A stretch of DNA of 64,000 bases from Imbricaverruca yamaguchii. Taxonomy: Eukaryota; Arthropoda; Thecostraca; Neoverrucidae. Under the pieces are notes generated by a model. The model was not told the DNA's origin. It did no database searches and was given only the letters and a program-made list of their open reading frames with translations. Positions 24,770 through 36,431 of this stretch are shown here, piece after piece (within the stretch, counting starts at the first letter, position 1; the number at the start of each line of letters is the position of its first letter). The stretch spans positions 868,001 through 932,000 of the forward strand of contig JAOTOL010001475.1 of NCBI GenBank assembly GCA_034440575.1, given 5' to 3'. The position numbers and the translations under genes are program-made.

Positions 24770-25685
24770 ACTATTAATATTACTATGTGTTGTTGTTCTC
24801 AGTATTTCACCTGGCAGCTTTTGCTCAATTGCATGTTTAGTACTCCATGCCACAGATTAGCCAGTGACGATATTAAGCAGGCTACAGCAAGCACAGTGGT
24901 ATTCAATAAACAAGAAATTGGGCCCGAACATGCGCTGAGGCTGCTTTACAAAGGTACAGCTGGCGTCTGCGGAGATGTGCTGCACCGGGCGCGAATGATC
25001 AATTCTGGTCGAGGCGCCCTAAAGCCCAAACTAACAAACGAGGTGTGCTTCACCGGGCCTGAAGTCACCGCCCGATCTGAACATCAGACCTCAGCGGTCG
25101 ACTCATGACCGCAGTTTGGCGTGCCACCAGAGGTGTCCGGACCGTCCGACGGCCGTGGCCCCGACCGCACCCGTCGGGCCACTTGCCAGCTGGTGCGGTC
25201 GGCACGGCGCTAAATGCGAGCGCGCGTAGCGCGTCGAACCCACTCTTTCAGGACAGGAGACGTGTTGTGTGCATTCGCTGTTCTACGGTGCTGTTCAACA
25301 CAGCGGTGCTTTGGTTCCTCTTGTCGCTTACTCCGGAACCTACACGTTACTCCATGCTCTTCATGATAGCTGCATTATGTGATGGGTCATTCAAAGACAC
25401 GTTTTGCATTTTGTACACAAAGTTATCGCATTCCTGTGCCCCGGACTGCAGCAGCAGATCGGACGTGTGCCATTACGCAGCAAAGCCGAAGCAAGCAAAT
25501 ATAAGCAAAATGCACCGAGGCGTCGCACATTCCCGCACGAATTGTCGGAAGTCAAACACACTCTCTTGCGTCTGATCCGGTTATTCAGGCATTTTGGTAC
25601 ATACACTGTAGATGTAGCACAGGGTATATTCCTACGGTTGAGTTGGACTATTGAAATGTCAAACGTCCCGAGCGGATGCACAAGG
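24770..25685. other. No recognised feature
   Basis: Mixed sequence; no gene recognised. Confidence 0.5.
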
Positions 25686-25689
25686 GCCA

Positions 25690-26165
25690 TGCCCTCGGCA
25701 GCTGCATTGTCGTCTGCGCTCTCTGCGCGGCTCACGGCGCTCTCAGACAACGACACAACGAGCTGCCGGCCGCCCGGCCGGCCGGCCATCTGCGGCGCCG
25801 GTGCCGCCTGCGGCGCCGTCGACGCTGCTCCAGCCACCGCAGACTGCGGGTCTGGCTCTCGGTCGACCGGCGGGTGATTGTTCAGCCGCGCCAGTGCCGC
25901 GCCACGTCTGGCCCCGGCGGGGAGGGGGTATCAAACGAGGCGGCGTGCCGGGTCCCCGGGCCGTCTGTCAGCGCGCCTGAATCGGCGCCGTTTTACAGCC
26001 TCCCGCGGGAACAATCGACACCAGCCGTAGCTCAGCGATCGGCCGACCAGCTCGGTCGGCCGGCCAGTTAAAGAGCAGCGCGTAAAGTGGCCGCCGCCCC
26101 ACCTCCTTCGCGTCCGACGGCGGCCGTCCAAATCATCGCTCCTGCGCCGCGGCGGCGGCAGGGCC
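25690..26165 (+). other. CpG-rich island
   Basis: Dense ccggccgg, gcggcg and gccgcc words. Candidate promoter; long frames on both strands reflect base composition. Confidence 0.45.
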
Positions 26166-26167
26166 TG

Positions 26168-26372
26168 CCTCGGCGGGTCTCGCTGGGTCTCGGCCCGCTG
26201 ATTGAGACCCAGCTCGATATGGCGGCGCCTGCATCGGTGGGTCTCGACCCGCTGATTGAGGCCCTGCTCGGTGGGTATCCGTTGGTGTCGGCCCGCTGAT
26301 TGAGGCCCTGCTCGGTGGGTATCGGTGATTCTGGGCCAGCCGACTGAGGCCCTGCTCAGTATGGCGGCTTGT
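26168..26372 (+). repeat. Minisatellite, unit about 40-60 bp, 4-5 copies
   Basis: Core cccgctgattgaggccctg followed by ctcggtgggtatc. The first copy reads gagacccagctcg. Confidence 0.85.
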
Positions 26373-26462
26373 GGGACTTGTACAGCAGCGACTGTAGCGG
26401 CACAGGTCAGCGGTGTGCGATGGGATGCACTGGGAAGACCACACCTCGGAATGCATGTGCGT

Positions 26463-26585
26463 GCTCAATGATCACCTTGAATCGTCACGTCTAGCTATGT
26501 GCTCAATGATCACCATGAGCCGTCACGTTTGGCTATGTACGTGCTCAATGATCACCATGAGCCGTCATATCTAGCTATGTGCATG
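26463..26585 (+). repeat. Short tandem repeat, unit about 42 bp, 3 copies
   Basis: gtgctcaatgatcaccatga, then gccgtca and tagctatgt, in each copy. Confidence 0.88.
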
Positions 26586-26865
26586 CTACACCGAACGCTG
26601 CGTGCATTGCTAAATATATTCTAGTGGGTAGTTGGCGTATAAATAACTGTGTTTGTACTTTCAATGCCAGCATATTGCGATGCATAAAAGTTCTCATTTC
26701 CATTCGATGTTTCACTTTGAACTCCTGAGTTCGTGGTGCTCAATGAACTGATGTGGTATGACGCATCCAAGACTCCACCCGACAGCGACATCAACTTTAG
26801 GGTGGGTACATTTTGCTCACACTCGCATCGAGTGGTCCGCATTAGCTTACATTTAGTTAATTGGC

Positions 26866-26905
26866 TGGTTAGGTTAGCTTAGGTTAAATCAGACTAGGTT
26901 AGAGT
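26866..26905 (+). repeat. TTAGG-like motifs
   Basis: ggttaggttagcttaggtta and aggttagag resemble a decayed (TTAGG)n tract, the common arthropod telomere repeat. A smaller caggttaggctagg follows at 27039. Too short to be certain. Confidence 0.3.
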
Positions 26906-26909
26906 TGGA

Positions 26910-28105
26910 GTGCATATCACACAATCTCCAAGGGACATAACATCTAATTAATCATGACCTCCAATGAATCATAATTATCAATGTATTACAACCACCAACG
27001 TATAATAACCTCTAGCGAAGCATGGTCGTCGGCTGGGTCAGGTTAGGCTAGGTTTCGGCCCCATTTAAACCAGCAATGCTCGCGAACCACAGAACCAATC
27101 GACACGAAACCAACACAACAGCACTGCTGCTACAGTCTTCATTATTTACTTAGCGAAGCGAGCGGGTTGTCGCTTGTCGTATCTAAATCGACAGATAACA
27201 CGCCCTTCGAACAGCCGTGGATCCTCACCTACAGCTGAAAGTAGAAATTTCTCCACGCTTGGGAGATATCACAACAAATGATGCCAAATATTTCGATTCG
27301 ACGGTGACTGAGAGTGCCTTACTCACACGATAGACATGATCACAGGTCAGGTCGACAAAAACCAGCTGATGAGATCGGCCCTCTTTAGTGATTCTACATG
27401 ATTAAACCCGGCTTTACTTTGTATCTTGATGGGAAGAGTAGTTTAGGGGTAAGTTGCCCGTCTCACAATCGGAATATTGTGGGTTGCAGTCTTACATGTC
27501 GCTACTATTCACCCGCGACCAATTGGCGTGAGATTGACGACGCTACATGACTCAATGGTCACAGTGTTGCAAAACCAATATCCACCACCACTTGGTATCT
27601 TGCAAAAAAGCTCAGAGTGCATATGGATATGGTCTACATACAAGTGAAGATACCGAAAAGTACTGTCTCCCCTCCCCCGCCAAAAAAAAACCTTTGTCCC
27701 CGTCTATGGCTGTTAAAGAGCCAGTGCCCCGCCTTGCCATGCGGCTGCCGTTGGGATGATGAAAATACCATCGACGTCTGTAGCTGCATACCCGATGCAT
27801 TGCCTGATCCATCAGCAGTCATTCGTCGCACAAGTTGTTCGATGTCAGCGCACTACGACGGCAACTTTTCATTACAAGCCACTGAAAGCCATCGCATGAC
27901 TCCAATACGCGCAATTCGCCTGTCCTCGGAACTAAATCCTGTCCAAGTTAAGACACGTCAGAATGACGTAGCCAGAGCAAATTAAATTCCTCGGATGCCC
28001 TTTGACAAGTCGGCGCCTGAATTGCCGAATGGGAGCCGGCGACCCTTGGGGACGTATCGCCGATGCATAAGTCAGTCGTGAAGGACCCCCGTCGCCGGGG
28101 AATTC
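26910..28105. other. No recognised gene
   Basis: Unique sequence containing only the possible SINE head at 27425. Confidence 0.5.
27425..27495 (+). mobile_element. Possible tRNA-like SINE head
   Basis: gagtagtttaggggtaag fits the A box pattern, and gtgggttgcagtctta is a weak B box about 40 bases later. No defined body or tail is seen. Confidence 0.3.
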
Positions 28106-28109
28106 CGAT

Positions 28110-28420
28110 GTATCAGTGACCCGACGTCGACGTCAGAGCGCATTTGCGGTGTGCCCGGCCGATCTCAACAATGATGCGTTCTACGCGGAGGCGGCTCGAT
28201 CCGCGGCGGCGTGCCGCCAGCACGTGCGCCAGAGTGGACTGGCACGCGGCCACGTGCTGTCGCCGCAGACTTTCGCCGGCGTCTGGTCAAACGTGAGACT
28301 AGGGCGCGCGTCGACACTGAGTGGGGCGCCCGCGGAAGCGTGGAATCGCGAGCTCGCCGGATCGCTGAATTATGGGACCGTCGAGGCGCGCCGTCGTGGG
28401 ATTACGTGAGCGTGAACTTA
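28110..28420 (+). other. CpG-rich island
   Basis: CpG-dense sequence with gcgccc and ggcgcg words. A two-frame open stretch is present but without recognisable domains. Confidence 0.4.
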
Positions 28421-29050
28421 TGAAGCCGTGAGGTCACGGAATCATGCGATGATCGCATCACATGGTCGTGTGATTGTTGGCACAGGCCACGGTGCAGGGC
28501 ATGGTGGCGAATCATTACATCGCGGGAGCATGCGGCTACCGAATCGTAGTCATGGGATCATGGGATCACAACTGGTACACAGTGGACACCATCTATCTAA
28601 CGCCACCAGTGCTGCGATTCCACTCGAGCGTGGATGTTCCAGTGTGTTATCTTGCACACACTGGAGCCAGACGTGATCTGGCAGGCCTGTGGCGAGATCC
28701 ACCGTGCCTGTGACGTCATCTGGCGAGCCGAGTGCACCGGGCCCAGATCATCTCCGCAGCCATCAAACTCGGCCGGACTTGTCGCCGGCCGGCCGATTAG
28801 CTGGCATCGATCACATTATGCCGGCCGCTCTCAGGAAATTGCCTCCCAAAAATTGCCGCCGACAACTTAAGCGGTCGGTGGAACCGACAGAACAGACCGC
28901 CAGACCGCCAGCCACCAGGCCACCGAGCTGATGAGCTCTCTGTGACGTCATCGAGCCAACGGGGAGGTATCTGTGGGGTGTTGGGAGCCGGCAGCCTGGC
29001 AGAACTTCATATGCTTGAACCTTTATCACAACTTATTTGCCAGAAAGCTA
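28421..29050. other. No recognised feature
   Basis: Mixed sequence; nothing recognised. Confidence 0.45.
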
Positions 29051-29114
29051 GTTTTCCGGTTAACGTAGTTTTCCTGAACAGGCCGTCTGGCACTTGGCCA
29101 CGGTTACTAAAAAC
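29051..29114 (+). repeat. Dispersed repeat A, copy 2
   Basis: gttttccggttaacgtagtt, then gaacaggccgtctggcactt and ggccacggttac. Same orientation as copy 1 at 20038, about 9 kb away. Confidence 0.8.
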
Positions 29115-29261
29115 AAAGCGCACCTGGCGAGTTCTTTGTGACGCAATCGCACTGCTGGGGGATGGTTTCAGGGTGATGGGAATCGGTGAAGCTGACAGCA
29201 CACCACCCGACTCGCTCCTGATCACTTATCTGTGGCGTCATCGGACAAACGGAGGATGTCT

Positions 29262-29450
29262 GCGGGGTACTGGGAGTGAACGGACGGGAGCTGCCGTGGC
29301 GGATTGTCTGGACACTGGCAGCAGTGTTTCCGGTCTGCGGTGCGGCACATGCAGTCTGCGGGGTACTGGGAGTGAACGGACGGAGAGCTGCCGTGGCAGA
29401 TTGTCTGGAACACTGGCAGCGGTGCTTCCGGTCGGTGGTATGCCACATGG
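29262..29450 (+). repeat. Tandem duplication, period 96 bp
   Basis: Two copies of ggggtactgggagtgaacgg, gagctgccgtggc and gattgtctgga, 96 bases apart. Confidence 0.9.
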
Positions 29451-29454
29451 CGCG

Positions 29455-29580
29455 AGGCGAAGGCCACCACACGAGGCTCCATATGTGGGTATTCCATGAG
29501 GCGGAGGCCACCATTCGAGGCTCCATATGTGGGTATTCCACGAGGCGGAGGCCACCATTCGAGGCTCCATAGGTAGGAAT
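29455..29580 (+). repeat. Tandem repeat, unit 48 bp, 2.6 copies
   Basis: ggcggaggccaccattcgag and gctccatatgtgggtattcc alternate. Confidence 0.92.
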
Positions 29581-30266
29581 TCCATGGAATCTGTTTGGGT
29601 CATGCTTGCTGTAATTCGTTAAGTAGCCTACCTCGCCCAACATATCCAGAGGTAAGACCTTAATTTTCAATGCTTGCCCCCGGTTCAGACTTCGGAACAA
29701 GCAATATGGGTCGCCAAAGATTGGGTTTGTCCTCATTAGATTTGAAAACAGGAACACACCCGTGTGTTGGAACGATAGCTTACCCCACTATTTAAGCAAA
29801 AATTGTAGCATTTCCATGTACAGTGGATTCCGGTGTAGACTCTAGCGTCGAGAATCCCAGGTGGTGCTAGTGTTATCTCGGATGGGTTAATCCGCGCCTG
29901 TACTGAGGTTGGCGCAACTCCTGAGGGTTTTTCCTGACCACGAAAAAGCGTCACGTGCCGGCGAGCTGTCGCTTGGCATGGCTGATGGAACATCCTTGGT
30001 CGACCTTGTGGTATAACGCATTTGAAGATATCTCGTCCGTTCACTGAGTTGCGACCTCATAACAGATGCCATGCTGCGCCTTTTTTGACGAGATCGCCAA
30101 TCATCGATAGTTAATCTCACTGAATGTCCCCAAAAGGTCTGTGTTAGATGCAGGATAATGACGGTCCACCTAACTAACTTGCTGACACAGGCCATTCACA
30201 TTTCCAAGTGCATCGCGGTCATTGACTCAACTTAGCATCGGATGCGAATTACGTCAAAGCCTAGTT
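29581..30266. other. No recognised gene
   Basis: Two overlapping minus-strand frames of about 100 codons (29736-30195) lack recognisable domains. Confidence 0.45.
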
Positions 30267-31205
30267 TGGATGATGCACTGACGGCAGGCTACAGACACGA
30301 GACTACCCTGCACTGACGGCACGCTACAGACACGAGACTACCCTGCACTGACGACACGCTACAGACACGAGACTACCCTGCACTGACGACACGCTACAGA
30401 CACGAGACTACCCTGCACTGACGACACGCTACAGACACGAGACTACCCTGCACTGACGACACGCTACAGACACGAGACTACCCTGCACTGACGACACGCT
30501 ACAGACACGAGACTACCCTGCACTGACGACACGCTACAGACACGAGACTACCCTGCACTGACGACACGCTACAGATACGAGACTACCCTGCACTGACGAC
30601 ACGCTACAGACACGAGACTACCCTGCACTGACGACACGCTACAGATACGAGACTACCCTGCACTGACGACACGCTACAGATACGAGACTACCCTGCACTG
30701 ACGACACGCTACAGACACGAGACTACCCTGCACTGACGACACGCTACAGACACGAGACTACCCTGCACTGACGACACGCTACAGACACGAGACTACCCTG
30801 CACTGACGGCACGCTACAGACACGAGACTACCCTGCACTGACGACACGCTACAGACACGAGACTACCCTGCACTGACGGCACGCTACAGACACGAGACTA
30901 CCCTGCACTGACGGCAGGCTACAGACACGAGACCACCCTGCACTGACGACACGCTACAACGTGCACGAGACTACCCTGCACTGACGACACGCTACAGATA
31001 CGAGACTACCCTGCACTGACGGCACGCTACAGACACGAGACTACCCTGCACTGACGACACGCTACAGACACGAGACTACCCTGCACTGACGACACGCTAC
31101 AGACACGAGACTACCCTGCACTGACGACACGCTACAGACACGAGACTACCCTGCACTGACGACACGCTACAATCACGAGACTGCCCTGCACTGACGGCAC
31201 GCCAC
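30267..31205 (+). repeat. 35-bp minisatellite, about 27 copies
   Basis: Unit cgacacgctacagacacgag plus actaccctgcactga. Very homogeneous; the variants are acggcac, agatacg and one insertion (30958). Confidence 0.97.
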
Positions 31206-32799
31206 AGTTGTCTTTGGACGGCGGAATGCGAGCTTATTGACGGCATGGGTGTTCGATCTCGTTTGGTGATGCATACATGTGTGGAAGAGAGCTGAAACAA
31301 AGATGCAGTATTAAATAGCACAATTCTGTCTCTACCATGCAACCAAATTATATCGCCCAAATCCGGCCGTGAACAGTAAAGTATTGGCTGCGATGTATGG
31401 GTTCTCAAACATTACACCTGTGCTGCCATAGCATTCCACAAAATTAATAAATAATGAAATATAGCAAAATAAGCAAAATGTATCCATCGTGTCGCCCACA
31501 TTTTCTGCTAGATCCGGTTGCAGATCGTCAGCGCTTCGGGAGACGATCTGACCGTATCTCTCCAGCGACGGCCTGCCAGCCAGCCAGCGAGTTGGGGTCA
31601 TCCCTCCAATATTTAGCATTGCTTCGTTGGGATCCCCGGACTGTTTCAAGAAGATAACACACTTACCCGGTCATTTGTCTGGCTCAAACCTAATTTACAT
31701 TTCATATCTCGCCAGCCGAAGTGGCCGGGGTTGGGAATGAGGTCAGCTGGAATGAGGTGTGGACTGGAATGCACGCGGCGATGGACAGGGCTGTGGCTGT
31801 GGCGGCCCTGGGTTTATCTGTGTTCTCATGGGCTTAACTGTGGTTAGTAACAGCCGTTTGGGATTCTGAAACATATTGAATTGAAGCTGGGTATTCCTGA
31901 GAAGTTTCGACGTATGGTACAGCAGAAATCCCAGTACTCTCGTCTACCTTGTCACGTGTCTCGGTGAGAAGCTTGGTATTTGATGCACATGTGCACCACC
32001 TCCACAATTACGACAGTGTGTCGCCCCCGGTGCTCCAATGTCGCGATGAGATGACACGTAAAGGTTCATACCCTAAAACAACCTATCACGCCACAGCACA
32101 AGGTGACAGTGACGCAGGAGTAGATCGACTCTGTCGTGTCTTCGCCCTTCTTCATTATATATAACTGAGCAAACCAATTATCCCTAAAGCAGTGGTGGCT
32201 GAAATACGAATATATCTTCTATCTCGAGGACTTAGTAATTCACACTGTGTCTCGAGACCAGGACGAGAAGGCACAAACAAAAATCGAAGGCACTTACACG
32301 ATGACCTCGGCACAATGTTTTTTCGCAATATCCATGTGTGGCGCTTTATGAATATCCTCATTGTAAAAAAAGCAACAGCTTTCCTTCAACATTTTTAATT
32401 GCGGCCAATAGGCAAATATACTATACATATTACGAATCAAATATATGTCCCGCAGCGACAGGGATGAACGGCTTCCGCGAGAAATTTGCGATATACCAGG
32501 AGTACGTTGAGCGCCCACCCCATTGCGACAAGGAAGCAAGTGAGTCAAATAAGCAAAAGGAAGCAAGCGAGTAAAGTAAATGAATAAAGCATTTGAATAA
32601 ATTTCAAATATATTTGTCAATCCGCGGGAATAGATCAGCTTCACAGATTTCACCACTTTCTTCAGGGGTGCACGGATGATATTAACGCGAGTCGAAGCAG
32701 GTCAACCATATGTGACATCTTGTCGGATAAGCTGGAGTAATATGTTACGCACTATGATATAATTGAATCGCTAAACCACTACATGATGCCGTCCACTGT
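31206..32799. other. No recognised gene
   Basis: Unique AT-leaning sequence; nothing recognised. Confidence 0.5.
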
Positions 32800-32910
32800 T
32801 TCGGCAGTGGGTTGCGGGATTGGGAAATGTCCCGAGCGGCGCTAGTTTCGAACCCGGGACCTTTGGTGCCCGAGCCGAACACCTTAACCACTCGGCCATC
32901 CCCCAGATTA
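32800..32910 (-). mobile_element. Diverged SINE of the same Ser/Leu-tRNA family, tail missing
   Basis: The minus strand reads gggggatggccgagtggtta (A box), then ccgggttcgaaac (intact B box) and a body piece matching the other copies up to the tgtttcggcagtggg-like segment. The 3' half and tail are absent. No target-site duplication recognised. Confidence 0.75.
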
Positions 32911-34355
32911 CAAAAAAACGTTTATTTGTCATAATTAACCTAAATTTACTAAATTTAATGTTAGCGGAGAATAGCTTCGAGAACTGACCCTCGCAGCCGT
33001 ACCGTTATTTGTTTATGGTTGGCGCAAATTACAAAATTCCACTTACCAAAACATACATTTTCGTTAAGCTTCTCCCACGCTTTGCTACGCAAAAGCCTAT
33101 TTAAAATATAATTATTTTCGCAAGTTTTCCAAATAGCATCGTGTTCGAAAATTTTGCTGCTCATGTAAACTGTTGGGTGCACGTATCCATGCAGAGAAAG
33201 TTAGCCAAGGAAATACAGAACAGTAAGCTGATATAGACCACTGGCGAAGATTCCCTCATGACTGGGGGAGGGTTCATATAGCATTTCGTGCTTAGAATGT
33301 CTAGTGTAGGCAAACTCCTAAATTGTTTCACCCTGAGAGGAGGGGTGAATGACCTATATTTCCTCTCCCTCGAGCCTTCTTCCATGGGCTAGACGTTAAG
33401 ATTAGATGACGGCATCGTAATTGTGACGTCAAGGAAAAATATTTCAGGTGGGAATCTCCCTTCCACCGTCTTTAAAGACATCTCCATATTCATCTCTGTT
33501 AGCCCTATGTTTCGAAGCGGTTTGAAGCGACTTATAGTTATTTCTGGTGGCGATTCCGACCAAGACATTAATCGATCAAACAATGGACAGATGGCGATCT
33601 AACCTTACCTCGTGCCACCCCACCCCTACCCCTTCCAGTATCTTTCCAGTATCTGGTGTTTCGTCTTGGACTGTTTGTCTGGAAAGGTGAATGGATGTAA
33701 TGGCTTCTGCTTGAATTCGTGTTGTTTTGAAGTGACAACTAAGTAAGGACTTAGCCATTCTGGAGGGTAAGGCTGCTAACACGAAGTATAACATTTGGGG
33801 ACTATGCTTGACAAAATACAAATGATGGGCTTTTAGTTAGCATAAATATATTTTCACTTCCCTTGGAATATTTTTAATGCTTTGGCGGCTGTTTGCCACC
33901 CTGAACGACACCCACACATGCAGTGAGCACATGCTCACTCATAAAAGAACAAGGAGACCAAATCCATGTACTGTGTGCATCTCTCACCACAGCGTAGCCG
34001 TCGTCTCGTGGCCCGGCGGCGGCGCCGTGCTCCAGCATCCAAGCGTCCGCACAATGACCATCACTTGTGATGCAGTGACCATAAGGCGGCTGATCCCTCC
34101 GTCTGAGCGCCTCCGGGAATATTCCACACACTGCGCACAACATCCACCCAGGTGACTTTGCCAAATCACCGTGCATTATCTCCCCCTCCCCCTCCCCCTG
34201 TCAGCCTGACATGACGCGACATGGCCCTAAACGTCAGAGTCGACCGGAAATACTTCACGTGACATGGCTCGCTAGGTACGAGTTGCCCGCCGTGCATTTT
34301 CCCGACGGAAGCGTGGACAGATTGGTTCGACTACAGTCCATACAAGAGAGACGCT
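32911..34355. other. No recognised gene
   Basis: Unique sequence; small ORFs without recognisable domains. Confidence 0.5.
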
Positions 34356-34359
34356 CGTG

Positions 34360-34745
34360 GCCGGCTGAGGCGGCGCTGTCGAAGGCGCCGCCGATACCGC
34401 GGGATGGCGGGCCGGGCTGCGGTGCGATGCATTATGCAGCCGGCGCGGGCCGTACTTCTGCGTCACGAATCAGCACGTGACGCGGGTCGCGGCAGCGGGC
34501 TCGCGCCACGCGTCGGCCCGCCGCCGGGCACAAAACTATCCGCCAATTCGGACCGCTTGGCTGACAGAGCTCCACCTCCACCCGCTCCACCCGCTCCACC
34601 TCGTGGCCACGTGGCTGTCAGTCGGCTCGTGACCCGTGGGCCGGCCGGGCACGTGGCGCTGCCGGGAGGGCGCCACGGGAGCGGCCGTCGCCGGCGGCAG
34701 CGGCATCGCCACCGACGGCTGCGTTCAGCAGGTGAGCGGTGCACA
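34360..34745 (+). other. CpG-rich island, candidate promoter/first exon
   Basis: Dense CpG sequence ending in gcgttcagcaggtgagcg, a strong donor context (GT at 34732). It could be a non-coding first exon of a + strand gene such as the sarcoglycan gene 10.7 kb downstream, but nothing in the sequence links them. Confidence 0.4.
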
Positions 34746-35683
34746 GTTTCGAGCAAACTTGAACAGTGGTAATCGAGTTCTGCTGCCATTTGGGCTATTT
34801 CAACCAGCCACTACGGGTCTTAAACAAATTACGCGGGACGCTTCTCCGGCGGATGTGTGTTTTCCTCCTCTGCATGCTGTATCCTTCCGATGCCATTACC
34901 GGGAAAATGGCAGCGAAACTCAATTGGCGGCAACTAATAGTGCGCGCGCCACTAGGGAGGCGCAGGCAATTTCATGGCAGTCGATGCCCAACAAATGACA
35001 CCCACACTGATTGTCTCTTGGCTGGCGCAGCGCCGCGAGAGGCTGTTTATGTGTTTCGGTGTTTGGTTGAGCTTCCATATCTGTATGCGAGTGTGGCCAC
35101 GAGTAGAGATGGAGAACAGGAGGACGAAAATGAGACACAGAGAACGCGAAATGAAAAAGGAACAGAAAGTGAGAGGGACAGAGAGATAGAGAAAGCGAGA
35201 TGGAGAGAGGGAGAAGAGGAAGAGATGATGCAGAATGCCGGCGCACATACAGGCTAAATCTGGCTCATTTGTTTCAGTAGTGGCACGCAAACTCTTAAAT
35301 TCAAAGCGTGCCTATAGTACGATACAGCACTTCTGGTTTGGAATGCTCACCACGGTGGCACAGTCGGCTAATGTGTGTGTTCGAGTGTGGTAGGCCATTG
35401 CTTTAAATCTGACCTGGAAGAATGTCCTGGCCAGTTTCTACGCAGGAGATGGGAATGGCTGGATAAAGTTTCAGCTTGAGGTTTGTTAGAAATGGTACGT
35501 CAGCCACCTCAAACCATTTCGTGCCGTGGAAAAAGGAACAATGTACACATTATATCGTAAAAGTCTGTTCATAACTCCTGGAGAAAGTTGGTTTGTTGGA
35601 TACAAATGAAGAGTAATTTTTACCAACAATGTGGGCAAATAAAAGGAAATTGTGTATTTATGGCAATAATCGTAATATAAATA
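34746..35683. other. No recognised gene
   Basis: Contains a purine-rich gagaga stretch (35105-35225) and a weak A box-like ggtggcacagtcggctaa at 35348. No gene. Confidence 0.45.
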
Positions 35684-36075
35684 TCAGTATTTTTCGAGGC
35701 CGTGGCATTGTTGACAATGCAGGACGATATGTGCAACTGTAAAATGGATGTTGCATGATGGGCATGGAAGTCGAGGTAAAACAAAATATACAAATCGATG
35801 TTTGATATAAATGCCATATGCTGAGCCGAGATGGGATGCTTTATTCGTTGGCTGGTTTGAAATAATGGCTTCCAGGTACCGACTACTGGTTTCATGTTCC
35901 GTAATTGTGTATGGTTTGTGTTTTATGTCCAGTTTTGGTTTAAAAAATGCCGCATGCTTTGTCGCATTGATGACTTGATGGCTTCAAAATGTTGTGGATT
36001 TTCTGTGATATTTGCTAAATACATTGAAACTTTTGTTAAAAGGTCTCCTTGCTTCGTTTCATGGGATGTCACGGT

Positions 36076-36102
36076 GACTGGGCACCCACATGGTGCCCAG
36101 TC
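36076..36102 (+). repeat. Perfect 11-bp hairpin inside the LINE remnant
   Basis: Arms gactgggcacc (36076-36086) and ggtgcccagtc (36092-36102) with a 5-base loop. One arm is the RNase H WVPSH coding segment. Confidence 0.92.
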
Positions 36103-36111
36103 CTTGTAAGT

Positions 36112-36146
36112 GGAAGTGAAGGTCCATGAAGATGACCTTCACTTCC
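36112..36146 (+). repeat. Perfect 13-bp hairpin inside the LINE remnant
   Basis: Arms ggaagtgaaggtc (36112-36124) and gaccttcacttcc (36134-36146) with a 9-base loop, nine bases after the previous hairpin. Confidence 0.92.
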
Positions 36147-36431
36147 ATCAAATGAAGTGTTTCAAGTGAATTAATGGAAATATGGCAATGATGCAAGAAA
36201 AAATATAGAAATGGATACTAGAACATATTTTGAGTCAGAACAAACAACTACCTTTCGCATGGGGTCGTAAAATGAACGATTGCGAAGATAACGAAGGGCA
36301 ACGAGAATGGCGTATAATTTGGCAATGCAAATTGAGGTTCCGTTTGGCAAGCGATATTGTTTTGTGTGTATACTCGACACAATGGCATTTCCTGTGAGGT
36401 TGGCGTCCTTAGAGCCGTCGGCGAAAATAAA

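Larger units (their letters stand above)
35684..36431 (-). pseudogene. LINE (non-LTR retrotransposon) ORF2 3' remnant: RNase H and C-terminal zinc knuckle
   Basis: Reading the minus strand, 36431 to 36171 encodes an RNase H type I domain. It has FIFADGSKDANLTGNAIV (first catalytic Asp, codon 36417-36419), then ICIAKLYAILVALRYL where the second catalytic residue, normally Glu in AELYAI, is Lys, then VVVCSDSKYVLVSI (third Asp, codon 36234-36236). A stop follows at 36171-36173. Past it, MWVPSHRDIP (near 36090) is the usual RNase H end motif in another frame. The C-terminal CPSCNIHFTVAHIVLHC is a CX2CX7HX4C knuckle typical of I/Jockey-type LINEs, closing with a stop at 35684-35686. Frameshifts, the Lys change and missing reverse transcriptase show it is dead. 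The clade is inferred from having both RNase H and the knuckle. Confidence 0.85.

Noticed and set aside
29736..30195. Two overlapping 102-codon minus-strand frames
   Set aside because: No domain, no splice context and no similarity I can recognise.
30267..31205. CRISPR-like array
   Set aside because: Repeats are head-to-tail without unique spacers, and the genome is eukaryotic; it is a minisatellite. The same holds for the other arrays.
32845..32910. Functional tRNA-Ser/Leu on the minus strand
   Set aside because: It lacks the long variable arm and continues into SINE sequence shared with two other loci.
34920..35290. Minus-strand Ser/Leu-rich frames
   Set aside because: They arise from a purine-rich gagaga stretch on the + strand.
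35345..35420. Possible SINE head with A box-like ggtggcacagtcgg
   Set aside because: No B box at the right distance and no tail or target-site duplication.
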